Shown piece by piece: positions 8,688 to 16,663 of a DNA stretch of 64,000 bases. The stretch comes from an uncultured Collinsella sp. (lineage in GTDB: Bacteria > Actinomycetota > Coriobacteriia > Coriobacteriales > Coriobacteriaceae). The notes below the pieces were generated by a model that worked only from the letters and a program-made list of their open reading frames with translations, was not told the origin of the DNA and did not search any database. The stretch is from assembly GCA_900541045.1 (NCBI GenBank), contig UQID01000009.1:1-64000 (forward strand), in the 5' to 3' direction. The translations under genes were made by a program, and so were the position numbers. How positions within the stretch are numbered: the first letter of the stretch is position 1; the number at the start of each line of letters is the position of its first letter.

Positions 8688-9422
8688 CTATTTGAGGCTG
8701 GTGGCGATGAGGGGGCGGCCGAGGGCGGCCTCAAAGCGGTCGGCCATCGTGGGGTCGCTGAGCGTATCGACTTGGTTGAGCATGATGCGGGCATTATTGA
8801 GGTTCAGCATCCGCAGCTCGGCATTGAGCACCATGGCGACGCGCTCTGGGGTGGCAGCGTCGGTGGGCTCGCAGCCGCAACGCTCGCAAAAGAGCTCGGG
8901 GCGGTGGACAACCTCGGCGACGGGCTTGTCCAGCCCCGAGGCGCCGACGACCCAGACAACGTCTGCCGTGGCGGCGGGAATTACCGGCTCCCAGGCGGCA
9001 TGCGCCTTGAGCGGGAGTCGCTTGCTGCCATCTGCCTCGGCCAACACATAGTCAAAGCGCTGCGCCAGCTCGTTGAGCGGCTCGGCGGGGGCGGAGAGCT
9101 TGCCTGTCTCCGGGTCCAAAACACCTGCCTGGCAGATGCTTCCGCGGGCAAGTCCCGTGCATGCCTCGCAGGTGCAGCCGGGAACATGCAGGGTCCCCGG
9201 CTTCCAAGGCGCGGCGCCCAGGCGACGGCTCGACCCGTCCCATGGCACGCCGGCGACGGGAAACATGTGCGTGGTGGTACAGAGGAGCACGCGGCCGCCG
9301 GCGCGCATAAGCTCAAGGCCGAGCGTCTTTAGTAGGGTCGACTTGCCGCCACTGCCGATAATTGCGGTAATGCCCGGCTCGATCTTGAGCGTGGAGGCAA
9401 GGTTTCCGCTCGTCGTTTCCAT
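8688..9422 (-). CDS. yqeC: YqeC, selenium-dependent hydroxylase accessory protein
   Basis: This 244-residue protein carries a P-loop-like GSGGKST at residues 23-29, followed by LLCTTTHMFP. Both fit the YqeC family found with selenium-dependent molybdenum hydroxylases. Cysteine clusters (CTCEAC and ERCGC) could bind a metal. The role of the family in placing labile selenium or finishing the cofactor is only partly known. It is divergent from yqeB and convergent with hyuA across repeat A1. Confidence 0.82.
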   Translation of the reverse strand: METTSGNLASTLKIEPGITAIIGSGGKSTLLKTLGLELMRAGGRVLLCTTTHMFPVAGVPWDGSSRRLGAAPWKPGTLHVPGCTCEACTGLARGSICQAGVLDPETGKLSAPAEPLNELAQRFDYVLAEADGSKRLPLKAHAAWEPVIPAATADVVWVVGASGLDKPVAEVVHRPELFCERCGCEPTDAATPERVAMVLNAELRMLNLNNARIMLNQVDTLSDPTMADRFEAALGRPLIATSLK

Positions 9423-9524
9423 CTGTTCACCGCCGTATAATACTGTGATAATAAATAATCATCAGAGTAGAGGTCGAACCGCTTTTGCTCTGCTCAAACC
9501 GTAGCACAGGGAGGTGCCCCGGGA

Positions 9525-10319
9525 ATGCTCGTTTATATTCGCGGTGCCGGCGATATCGCCACGGGCGTCGCCGCTCGCTTGGTGCGCGCTGGCGTGTCGG
9601 TCGTTATGGCCGATATCGCGGTTCCCACGTGCATCCGCCGCACAATCAGTTTTTGCGAGGCCATTCGCCTGGGCGAGGTCCAGGTCGAGGGCATTCGCGC
9701 CCGCTTGGCGCAGACGCCGGCAGAGGCGCTCGAGATTACCCAAGCGGGAGACGTCGCCGTTGTGGTGGACCCCCAGGCCAAGATGCTCGGCGAGCTGAAA
9801 CCCGCTGCCGTGGTCGACGCGATTCTGGCTAAGCGCAACTTGGGCACCACGCGCGATATGGCTCCTGTCGTCATCGCCGTGGGGCCGGGCTTTACCGCGC
9901 CGGTCGATTGCGACGCCGTGGTCGAGACCATGCGCGGGCATTTTCTGGGCCGCGTCATCACCCAGGGTTCGCCCCAGCCCAACACGGGCGTGCCAGGCAT
10001 TATCGCCGGCTATGGCAAAGAGCGCGTTATTCACAGCCCCGCCGCCGGCGTGTTTCGGTCCGACCGCGCAATCGGCGACATCGTGAGTGCCGGAAACGTG
10101 ATTGGCTTCGCGGGCGATACGCCCATGTGCACGCAGATCGATGGCTGTCTGCGCGGACTTTTGGCGAACGGCGTGCAGGTGACTGAGGGCTTTAAATGCG
10201 CCGATGTCGATCCGCGCGGCGATGCCAGCTATATCAACTACATTTCGGACAAGGCGACGTCGGTCGGCGGCGGCGTGCTCGAGGCACTCGCCATGCTCAC
10301 CGATGTCTTTAGAGGATAG
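9525..10319 (+). CDS. yqeB: YqeB/EF2563-type selenium-dependent hydroxylase maturation protein
   Basis: This 264-residue protein opens with a Rossmann-like IRGAGDIATGVAARL and has the conserved GPGFTAPVDCDAVVETMRGH and GSPQPNTG segments of the EF2563/YqeB family. That family is a genomic marker for selenium-dependent molybdenum hydroxylases. The ATG at 9525 follows AGGGAGG. The stop is nine bases before the XdhC-like gene, so these two form a unit. No hydroxylase subunit gene is in the window, so the client enzyme must lie outside it. Confidence 0.85.
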   Translation: MLVYIRGAGDIATGVAARLVRAGVSVVMADIAVPTCIRRTISFCEAIRLGEVQVEGIRARLAQTPAEALEITQAGDVAVVVDPQAKMLGELKPAAVVDAILAKRNLGTTRDMAPVVIAVGPGFTAPVDCDAVVETMRGHFLGRVITQGSPQPNTGVPGIIAGYGKERVIHSPAAGVFRSDRAIGDIVSAGNVIGFAGDTPMCTQIDGCLRGLLANGVQVTEGFKCADVDPRGDASYINYISDKATSVGGGVLEALAMLTDVFRG

Positions 10320-10328
10320 AAGGCGGCA

Positions 10329-11372
10329 ATGGAAAAGCTCGATGTTGTGAATGCGGCGCTTGCCGCCCTGCGTGCTGGCGAGACGTGCGAGCTCGTGGTC
10401 GTGGCCGGTACGGCGGGGTCATCGCCGCGCGGTGTGGGCGCCTGGATGACTGTCTTTGCCGATGGCAGCCAGGCGGGCACCATCGGCGGCGGCAAGATTG
10501 AGCTCTTTGCGCTGGATGAGGCGCGCGAGCTCCTGAGCGCGGGACAGTCGCGTCTGGTCCGCTACACCATGGGCGGCGAGAACTCCGATACCGGCATGAT
10601 CTGCGGCGGAGCCATCTGCCTGTGCTACCTGCATCTGGATGCGACTCAGGCGTCGTTGTTCCAGGAAATAGCCGACGTCTTGGCCTATCGGCGCATCGGC
10701 GACTTCGTCATCGACTTTGAGCCGTTTATCGCGAGCGCGCTCGAGGGCGATGTGGCCGAGTGCCATGGCAAGGAATCGCGCCACACCATTGCGGGCTGCC
10801 CCGGGCTTTCGCTGGTGGAGGAGGGGAGTAAGGTCACCTACACCAACGCCGCCTCCGAGATTCCCGTGGCTCACATCGAGACGCTCTGCCCCGAGGGCCT
10901 GACCTACATCTTTGGCTGTGGCCACGTGGGCGCTGCGACGGCGCGGGTGCTCACGGCGGCGGGCTTTGCCGTCGTGGCTTGCGACGACCGCCCCGGCACG
11001 CTGACCCCCGAATGGGTGCCCAACGTCTACGATCGTCGTCTGGTCGATTACAAGAACCTGAGCAAGCAGTGCCCCATCGGCCCGCGCGACCTGGTGGTCG
11101 TCGCCACGGCGGGTCACAAGTCCGATATCGACGTGGTGATTCAGGCCATGCGCGCCAAACCCGCCTATCTGGGCTGCTTGGGCTCGCGCCGTAAGACGGC
11201 CTTTGTGCGCGCCCGCCTGGAGCAGGAGGGCTTTACGCAGGACCAGATCGACGAGCTGCACCTGCCGATCGGCGTTGCCATTCAGGCCGAGGACCCCGAG
11301 GAGATCGCCATCTCCATCGCCGCCGAGATGATCCACCTGCGCCGTACCAAACTCGTCCCCCGCAAGCGCTAG
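10329..11372 (+). CDS. XdhC/CoxI family molybdenum-enzyme maturation factor
   Basis: This 347-residue two-domain protein has an N-terminal XdhC_CoxI segment (GSSPRGVGAWM, GTIGGGKIE). It also has a C-terminal Rossmann XdhC_C domain (YIFGCGHVGAATARVL near residue 195, then CLGSRRKTAF). XdhC proteins bind molybdenum cofactor and help sulfurate and insert it into xanthine dehydrogenases. It directly follows yqeB. The cluster context points to a xanthine or related purine hydroxylase as client. Confidence 0.87.
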   Translation: MEKLDVVNAALAALRAGETCELVVVAGTAGSSPRGVGAWMTVFADGSQAGTIGGGKIELFALDEARELLSAGQSRLVRYTMGGENSDTGMICGGAICLCYLHLDATQASLFQEIADVLAYRRIGDFVIDFEPFIASALEGDVAECHGKESRHTIAGCPGLSLVEEGSKVTYTNAASEIPVAHIETLCPEGLTYIFGCGHVGAATARVLTAAGFAVVACDDRPGTLTPEWVPNVYDRRLVDYKNLSKQCPIGPRDLVVVATAGHKSDIDVVIQAMRAKPAYLGCLGSRRKTAFVRARLEQEGFTQDQIDELHLPIGVAIQAEDPEEIAISIAAEMIHLRRTKLVPRKR

Positions 11373-11389
11373 TCGCATCCCCATCAATA

Positions 11390-11456
11390 AGTTGCGGTGA
11401 AATACGGACTGTTTAAGCCTGTTGAGCCGCCAAACAGTCCCTATTTCACCGCAACT
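11390..11456. repeat. 67-nt inverted-repeat element, copy A2
   Basis: This copy has perfect 15-nt ends, AGTTGCGGTGAAATA and its exact complement, and an inner pairing of GGACTGTTT. It lies 17 bp after the XdhC-like gene and may help end its transcript. The loop-side motif AATAGGGACTGTTT, read on the minus strand, resembles the RGGGAC core of the 31-nt hairpins elsewhere in the window. Confidence 0.85.
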
Positions 11457-11495
11457 TAATTGGGGTTGGTTGGATACCGAGGCTTCACTCGGCAA

Positions 11496-11517
11496 TGTTG
11501 CGCAACAACATTTGACA
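11496..11517 (+). promoter_or_regulatory. TGTTGCGCAACA palindrome next to a TTGACA box
   Basis: A perfect 12-bp palindrome lies at 11496-11507 and a consensus -35 hexamer TTGACA at 11512-11517, about 100 bp before the zinc-ribbon gene at 11619. No convincing -10 is found at 17 bp. The paralogous zinc-ribbon gene on the minus strand has GTTGCGCAAC at 46505-46514 upstream of its start, so a shared regulator is possible. Confidence 0.4.
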
Positions 11518-11618
11518 ATTCGCTCCTAGCATATGCTTAGAAGAGATTGCGCTCCGCCATGCACGTGGGCGCTCAAGCATGCCCGTCTTGAACGGGTACC
11601 GAACGAGGGGGAGCTTGG

Positions 11619-12815
11619 ATGTTCTGCCGAAACTGTGGGTCGAAAATCGAGGACGGAGCCCAGTTCTGCGCCGTATGCGGCGCATCCGTCGCACCAGATG
11701 ATCAAGCGCAAACGGGAGGGGCGAACCCCTCGCCCGTTGATGTCGCAGCACCTACCGGGTCGCAGCAAGTTGATATGGCGGCTGAGGCGGTCGCGTCCAG
11801 CCCCAAACGTTCCAAGAAGCCGTTCATCATCGCTGCCGTCGTGGTGGCGCTGCTCGCCGTGGGTGGCGGGTCCGGTTATTACTTTGGTATCTATGCACCC
11901 GAGCAGGCGCGCGAGGCTGCCGAGCAGGAGGCCCTCGCCACAAAGCACGCCGTGCGGTTTACGGTCTCGGCCGAGGGGTGGGACACATCGGCCGGTGCGA
12001 GTAGGCTGCCGCTGCACATCACCGGCAAGGAGGCGCGCGGCAAGAGGGTCGACGTCGTTCGCTATGTCGACAGCACGGGAGCGGGCGTCGAGCTCCGTCG
12101 CGGCAGCTATAAGGTCGAGGTCGCGGCCTCGCCCATTGCAGCCGATGGCACCATCTACGCCATGCCGGGCGAAAAGGTCGACGTCAAGGTTAGCAAGAAG
12201 GCGGAGGGCAAAAAGAGCATCGATGCCGGCAACGTTTCGCTCGCCCCGATCGAGGCAACCGAGGTGACCGACGAGGAGGTTGCCGCCGCCAAGAAATATG
12301 CCGAGGAAGACACGGGCGCCAAGAAGGCGGGCTTTTCCTTTGATGCCGACGCGTTGGCCCAAGCGGCAACCAAGCGCCGCGATGACGCCGTAGCCGCCAA
12401 GCAAGCCGAGGAAGAGGCCAAGCGCCAGGCAGAAGAGGCAAGGCAGGCAAGAACCATCGATACGGACTACTTCACTATGGTCCTCCCCGACTGGTTCCCT
12501 ATTGATGATTACGAGGTCACCGAAAGCCAGGCATCCGGCTCATTTGCCAAGTGGTTCAGGGTTCATAGGACCGGCGCGGATAAAGATGACTGCTCCGCAG
12601 ACTTTTCCATTATCGTGCACGATAACAGCTTGGGTGGTTTCGGACCTGTTTTCTTTAGAGATCTAGGCAAAACGTCGGAAGGTTACTCGGTTTGGCTTTC
12701 AGGTGGATCGGCCCATCCGGTAGAAGGCTCATACAAGCTCGAGGCAGACGATGCTTTCGGCATGCCGGCGGAAGACTACGCCAACATCCTCGCCTCCTGC
12801 GTCACGCTCAAGTAG
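11619..12815 (+). CDS. Zinc-ribbon membrane protein of unknown function
   Basis: This 398-residue protein begins with a zinc ribbon (C3, C6, C17, C20 in MFCRNCG and FCAVCG), followed by a Pro/Ala/Ser linker. It then has one membrane helix at about residues 68-90, an exported or lumenal region, and a charged Ala/Glu/Lys coiled coil near 255-280. Residues about 108-170 (GWDTSAGASRLPLHITGK to SPIAADGTIY) are clearly related to the protein encoded at 45710-46441. Such zinc_ribbon_2/TM proteins are common in Coriobacteriia and Firmicutes but have no assigned role. The start follows GAGGGGGAGC. Confidence 0.75.
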   Translation: MFCRNCGSKIEDGAQFCAVCGASVAPDDQAQTGGANPSPVDVAAPTGSQQVDMAAEAVASSPKRSKKPFIIAAVVVALLAVGGGSGYYFGIYAPEQAREAAEQEALATKHAVRFTVSAEGWDTSAGASRLPLHITGKEARGKRVDVVRYVDSTGAGVELRRGSYKVEVAASPIAADGTIYAMPGEKVDVKVSKKAEGKKSIDAGNVSLAPIEATEVTDEEVAAAKKYAEEDTGAKKAGFSFDADALAQAATKRRDDAVAAKQAEEEAKRQAEEARQARTIDTDYFTMVLPDWFPIDDYEVTESQASGSFAKWFRVHRTGADKDDCSADFSIIVHDNSLGGFGPVFFRDLGKTSEGYSVWLSGGSAHPVEGSYKLEADDAFGMPAEDYANILASCVTLK

Positions 12816-12841
12816 TCGGCACGCTCAAACAAAAGCAATCT

Positions 12842-12918
12842 CCCAAGAACGGGGGAACGGATCGCTCAGAGGTTCAGTCGACCCAAGTGATCCGTTTTTC
12901 TCCGTCCCGTGCGAATCA
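12842..12918. repeat. Diverged 85-bp inverted pair of 31-nt hairpins, copy B4
   Basis: The right-hand unit (12888-12918, minus strand) is exactly 31 nt. It has a 7-bp stem with one G-U pair, a CGGGAC core and the AAAACGGATCA end shared with copies B1-B3. A 23-nt centre separates it from an eroded left unit ending AACGGATCG, which has lost several bases including its core. It lies just after the zinc-ribbon gene. Confidence 0.65.
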
Positions 12919-13131
12919 ATTTGTACGGGGGAGTTGTGGAGTTGTGCAGGCAGACGAGGTTTTTCTGGAAATACGCACCCAATGCGCGTATAGTACCGAT
13001 TGTTTTGTCGGCTCCTGCTGCGTCGAGTCCAAACCGCGAAATGCCATGAGCGGCGCGGATGCAGCCAGGAGGCACGAGGACAACCCATCGTGGCCACGCC
13101 CCGTGCTTAAAACCCCAAGAAGGAGTGAACA
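12919..13131 (+). promoter_or_regulatory. Probable promoter and leader of the rplE-led ribosomal operon
   Basis: This gap precedes rplE, whose usual upstream partners are absent. A TATAGT box at 12989-12994 could be a -10 element, but the matching -35 (TGGAAA) is poor. A GC-rich leader and GAAGGAG come just before the ATG. No ORF is convincing here. Confidence 0.35.
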
Positions 13132-13689
13132 ATGGCAGAAGAGAAGTATGTGCCGCGTCTGAAGACCAAGTACAACAACGAGGTCAAGCAGCAGCTTCAG
13201 GACAAGTTCCAGTACGAGAACGTCATGATGATCCCCAAGTTTGAGAAGATCGTCGTGAACATGGGTGTCGGCGAGGCCGCTACCGATTCCAAGGCCATCG
13301 ACGGTGCCGTGCGCGACCTGCGCGCTATCACCGGCCAGCAGCCGATGATCACCCGTGCCCGCAAGTCCATCGCTACCTTCCGCCTGCGCGCTGGTATGCC
13401 GATCGGCTGCAAGGTTACCCTGCGTGGCGACCGTATGTGGGAGTTCTTCGATCGTCTGACCTCCGTCGCGATCCCCCGTATCCGCGACTTCCGCGGCATC
13501 TCCGCCAAGAGCTTCGACGGCCGTGGTAACTTCTCCATGGGCGTCACCGAGCAGCTCATCTTCCCCGAGATCGACTTCGACTCCGTCGATCACCAGCGTG
13601 GTATGGACATCACCTTCGTGACCACCGCCAACACCGATGAGGAGGCCAAGGCCCTTCTGGACGCCTTCGGTTTCCCGTTCAAGAAATAG
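13132..13689 (+). CDS. rplE: 50S ribosomal protein L5
   Basis: This 185-residue L5 of normal length includes NMGVGEA, the QQPMITRARKSIATFRLR block, and the conserved end ANTDEEAKALLDAFGFPFKK. L5 binds 5S rRNA in the large subunit. The ATG follows AGAAGGAG. It is the first ribosomal gene of the run: the usual upstream neighbours rplN and rplX are missing, and a non-ribosomal zinc-ribbon gene stands there instead. Confidence 0.97.
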   Translation: MAEEKYVPRLKTKYNNEVKQQLQDKFQYENVMMIPKFEKIVVNMGVGEAATDSKAIDGAVRDLRAITGQQPMITRARKSIATFRLRAGMPIGCKVTLRGDRMWEFFDRLTSVAIPRIRDFRGISAKSFDGRGNFSMGVTEQLIFPEIDFDSVDHQRGMDITFVTTANTDEEAKALLDAFGFPFKK

Positions 13690-13704
13690 GTTCACCTGCC
13701 CTAA

Positions 13705-13734
13705 AAGCGCCGTTTCCACAAGGGGACGGCGCTT
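13705..13734 (+). other. Hairpin between rplE and rpsN
   Basis: AAGCGCCGT (13705-13713) pairs with ACGGCGCTT (13726-13734). No T-tract follows, so it is probably a processing or partial-termination structure inside the operon. Confidence 0.4.
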
Positions 13735-13768
13735 GGGGCGAACAATACTCTATGTGAGGAGGATATAA

Positions 13769-13954
13769 GTGGCTAAGACATCGATGATCGTCAAGTGCAA
13801 TCGCAAGCAGAAGTTCTCTACTCGTGAGTACACGCGCTGCCAGCGCTGCGGCCGTCCGCACTCTGTGTACCGCAAGTTCGGCCTGTGCCGTGTCTGCTTC
13901 CGTGAGCTTGCACTCAAGGGCGAGCTTCCCGGCGTTAAGAAGGCCAGCTGGTAA
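13769..13954 (+). CDS. rpsN: 30S ribosomal protein S14, zinc-binding type
   Basis: At 61 residues this is the short zinc-form S14 (type Z), with two CxxC pairs in CQRCGRPH and CRVCFREL. The GTG start follows GAGGAGG. Full-length zinc-free S14 is about 100 aa, so the type is clear. Position between rplE and rpsH is canonical. Confidence 0.97.
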   Translation: MAKTSMIVKCNRKQKFSTREYTRCQRCGRPHSVYRKFGLCRVCFRELALKGELPGVKKASW

Positions 13955-14073
13955 GTCACTACCAGCGTTTCAAGCATCCGTTTGGAACAGGGAAAACGCG
14001 CTAGTTAGGCTTTGCCGTTAAGGGCGGCGAAGAACCAAGAGCACGTGTTCATCAAGAACGAAGGAGAATCTGT

Positions 14074-14472
14074 ATGAACCTTACAGACCCGATCGCAGAT
14101 ATGCTTACGCGCATCCGTAACGCTAACTCTGTGAACAAGGCCACGGTCTCTATGCCGAGCAGCAAGAAGCTCGTCGAGATCGCTCGTGTTCTGCACGAGG
14201 AGGGCTACATCGAGGGCTACGATGTCGAGGACACCGTTCCCCAGAAGACTCTGCACATCACGCTTAAGTATGGTCCCAAGAAGGCTAAGGTCATCAACGG
14301 CATCCGCCGCATTTCCAAGCCGGGCCTGCGTAAGTACACCGGCGTTGCCGACATGCCCCGCGTCCGCGGTGGCCTTGGTACCGCCATTATTTCCACCAGC
14401 CATGGCGTCATGACCGACCGCGATGCTCGCAAGCACAACGTCGGCGGCGAGATCATCGCTTACGTCTGGTAA
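14074..14472 (+). CDS. rpsH: 30S ribosomal protein S8
   Basis: This 132-residue S8 has the typical start MNLTDPIADMLTRIRNAN and end GGEIIAYVW. S8 binds the central domain of 16S rRNA and in many bacteria represses translation of the spc operon. AAGGAG precedes the ATG. The order is rpsN, rpsH, rplF as expected. Confidence 0.97.
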   Translation: MNLTDPIADMLTRIRNANSVNKATVSMPSSKKLVEIARVLHEEGYIEGYDVEDTVPQKTLHITLKYGPKKAKVINGIRRISKPGLRKYTGVADMPRVRGGLGTAIISTSHGVMTDRDARKHNVGGEIIAYVW

Positions 14473-14505
14473 TTCGCTCGGTAGGTAGAAGGAAAGGAGA
14501 TCACC

Positions 14506-15042
14506 GTGTCTCGTATCGGTAATAAGCCTGTCCAGATTCCCGCCGGAGTCGAAGTGGCAGTCAACGGCAACAACGTTGTCGTCAAGGGCCCCAAGGGCCA
14601 GCTCGAGCTCGATGTCTTTGAGAAGCTCGCTATCAACGTCGAGGACAACGTCCTCACCGTTTCCCGTCCCGACGACGAGCGTGAGACCCGTGCCCGCCAC
14701 GGCCTCACCCGCGCCCTCATCCACAACATGGTTGTTGGCGTTTCCGAGGGCTTCGAGAAGAAGCTCGAGCTCGCCGGCGTCGGTTACCGCGTGCAGCAGA
14801 AGGGTAAGAACCTCGAGTTCTCCCTGGGCTTCTCGCACCCCGTGATCGTCGAGGCTCCCGAGGGCATCACCTTCGAGGTTCCCGACAACACCCACGTGAA
14901 CGTCAAGGGTATCAACAAGCAGCAGGTCGGTCAGATCGCCGCTGAGATCCGCGGCCATCGTCCTCCCGAGCCTTACAAGGGCAAGGGTATCCACTATGTT
15001 GGCGAGCACATCCGCCGCAAGCTGGGTAAGGCCGCCAAGTAG
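14506..15042 (+). CDS. rplF: 50S ribosomal protein L6
   Basis: This 178-residue L6 starts MSRIGNKPVQIPAGV from a GTG codon preceded by AAAGGAG. It ends with RPPEPYKGKGIHYVGEHIRRKLGKAAK, the conserved rRNA-binding C-terminus. Its length is normal and it sits between rpsH and rplR. Confidence 0.97.
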   Translation: MSRIGNKPVQIPAGVEVAVNGNNVVVKGPKGQLELDVFEKLAINVEDNVLTVSRPDDERETRARHGLTRALIHNMVVGVSEGFEKKLELAGVGYRVQQKGKNLEFSLGFSHPVIVEAPEGITFEVPDNTHVNVKGINKQQVGQIAAEIRGHRPPEPYKGKGIHYVGEHIRRKLGKAAK

Positions 15043-15067
15043 TCGTAACCGACTCACTCGCATAAGA

Positions 15068-15089
15068 CCAGCACCCCGTTAGGTGCTGG
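15068..15089 (+). other. Hairpin between rplF and rplR
   Basis: CCAGCACC (15068-15075) pairs with GGTGCTGG (15082-15089) around a 6-nt loop, 28 bp upstream of the rplR start. There is no adjacent T-tract, although CTTTTT lies some 10 nt downstream. It may be an internal attenuator or a processing site. Confidence 0.45.
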
Positions 15090-15117
15090 CAAGATCAACC
15101 TTTTTAGGAGTTTACGT

Positions 15118-15486
15118 ATGAACAAGCATAAGGCGAAGCTGGAAGGCCTCAAGCGTCGTCAGCGTCGTGTTCGCGGCAAGGTCTCGGGTACCGCCGAGCG
15201 TCCGCGTCTTCGCGTGACCCGTACTAACGCCAACATCTATGCCCAGATCATCGACGACAGCAAGGGCTCCAGCCTGACGCTCGTCTCCGCCTCGACCCTC
15301 GAGGCCGAGTTCAAGGGCACCCACACCTCGAACAAGGAGGCTGCGGAGAAGGTCGGTCAGCTCGTTGGCAAGCGCGCCATCGAGGCCGGCATCACCAAGG
15401 TCGCCTTCGATCGTGGTGGCCGTATCTACCATGGCCGCGTCAAGGCCCTCGCCGACGGTGCTCGTGCCGCCGGTCTCGAGTTCTAG
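15118..15486 (+). CDS. rplR: 50S ribosomal protein L18
   Basis: This 122-residue L18 carries RPRLRVTRTNANIYAQIIDD and the conserved end FDRGGRIYHGRVKALADGARAAGLEF. L18 joins 5S rRNA to the central protuberance with L5. AGGAG lies close to the ATG. The neighbours rplF and rpsE are canonical. Confidence 0.97.
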   Translation: MNKHKAKLEGLKRRQRRVRGKVSGTAERPRLRVTRTNANIYAQIIDDSKGSSLTLVSASTLEAEFKGTHTSNKEAAEKVGQLVGKRAIEAGITKVAFDRGGRIYHGRVKALADGARAAGLEF

Positions 15487-15500
15487 GAGGTATGTAGCAC

Positions 15501-16025
15501 ATGGCTCGTAATCAGAAGCAGCAGCGCGAGGCCTCCGAGTTCGAGGAGCGCGTCGTTTACATCAACCGCGTGTCGAAGACCGTCAAGGGTGGTCGTCGCA
15601 TGAGCCTCGTCGCTCTCGTCGTCGTTGGCGACGGCAAGGGCAACGTCGGCGTTGGCATGGGCAAGTCCGCTGAGGTGCCCCTGGCCATCTCCAAGGCGTC
15701 TCTCGATGCCAAGAAGAACATGTTCCACGTGCCGGTGACCGAGCAGGGCACCATCCCGCACGAGGTTCTCGGCCACTTTGGTGCCGGCCGCATCATCATC
15801 AAGCCCGCTGTCGAGGGTACCGGTGTTATCGCCGGCGGCGCTGTGCGTCCCCTCTTCGAGCTTGCTGGCATCAAGAACGTCCTGTCCAAGTCCCTCGGTA
15901 CCGACAACGGCCTCAACATCATCAAGGCTGCCGTCGAGGGCCTCAAGGAGCTCTCCAGCCCTGAGGACGTCGCGGCTCGCCGTGGCCTGACGGTCTCCGA
16001 GATGTTCGTCGGTAAGGAGAACTAA
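15501..16025 (+). CDS. rpsE: 30S ribosomal protein S5
   Basis: This 174-residue S5 has the double-stranded RNA-binding N-terminal domain (GGRRMSLVALVVVGDGKGNVGVGMGKS) and a C-terminal ribosomal fold (GTGVIAGGAVRPLFELAGI). S5 shapes decoding accuracy. It starts 14 bp after rplR, with GGAGG upstream. Confidence 0.97.
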   Translation: MARNQKQQREASEFEERVVYINRVSKTVKGGRRMSLVALVVVGDGKGNVGVGMGKSAEVPLAISKASLDAKKNMFHVPVTEQGTIPHEVLGHFGAGRIIIKPAVEGTGVIAGGAVRPLFELAGIKNVLSKSLGTDNGLNIIKAAVEGLKELSSPEDVAARRGLTVSEMFVGKEN

Positions 16026-16027
16026 GC

Positions 16028-16210
16028 ATGGCTGACACCATCAAGATCAAGCAGGTCCGCAGCACCAATGGTTGCAAGCAGGACCAGGTCCGTACTGTCC
16101 GTGCCCTCGGTCTCCACAGGATCCGCGAGGTTCGCGAGATTGCTGACAACGAGTCCGTCCGCGGCATGATCTTCAAGGTCAAGCACCTTGTCGAGATTGT
16201 AGAGGAGTAG
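16028..16210 (+). CDS. rpmD: 50S ribosomal protein L30
   Basis: This 60-residue L30 of usual size contains IKQVRSTNGCKQDQVRTVRALGL. Its ribosome-binding site AAGGAG lies inside the last codons of rpsE, and only two bases separate the genes, so the two are translationally coupled. Confidence 0.95.
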   Translation: MADTIKIKQVRSTNGCKQDQVRTVRALGLHRIREVREIADNESVRGMIFKVKHLVEIVEE

Positions 16211-16213
16211 CAA

Positions 16214-16663
16214 ATGCAGCTTCACGATCTTACTCCCGCGCCCGGTTCCACCAAGAACCGCAAGCGCGTCGGCCGTGGCAATTCTTCGGGTCACGGCACC
16301 ACTTCTGGCCGCGGCCAGAAGGGCCAGGGTTCCCGCTCTGGCGGCACCAAGGGTGCCGGCTTCGAGGGTGGCCAGACTCCGCTGGCTATGCGCCTGCCCA
16401 AGCTTCCGGGCTTCCGCAACCCCCGTCGTATCGAGTACACCGCCGTTAACGTTGAGCGTCTTGAGCGTAAGTTCGAGGATGGCGCTGTGATCGACGGTGC
16501 CGCTCTTAAGGCCGCTCGCATCACCAAGAGCGAGTTCGAGCCCGTCAAGGTGCTCGGCAATGGTGAGCTCACCAAGAAGTTCACGGTCAAGGTCGACAAG
16601 GTCAGCGCTTCTGCGCAGGCCAAGATCGAGGCCGCCGGCGGAAAGGTCGAGCTGCCGTGCTAA
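16214..16663 (+). CDS. rplO: 50S ribosomal protein L15
   Basis: This 149-residue L15 has the Gly-rich RVGRGNSSGHGTTSGRGQKGQGSRSGG extension that threads into 23S rRNA. The rest of the fold follows (LPKLPGFRNP). It starts three bases after the rpmD stop. Its last seven bases overlap the GTG start of secY. Confidence 0.97.
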   Translation: MQLHDLTPAPGSTKNRKRVGRGNSSGHGTTSGRGQKGQGSRSGGTKGAGFEGGQTPLAMRLPKLPGFRNPRRIEYTAVNVERLERKFEDGAVIDGAALKAARITKSEFEPVKVLGNGELTKKFTVKVDKVSASAQAKIEAAGGKVELPC

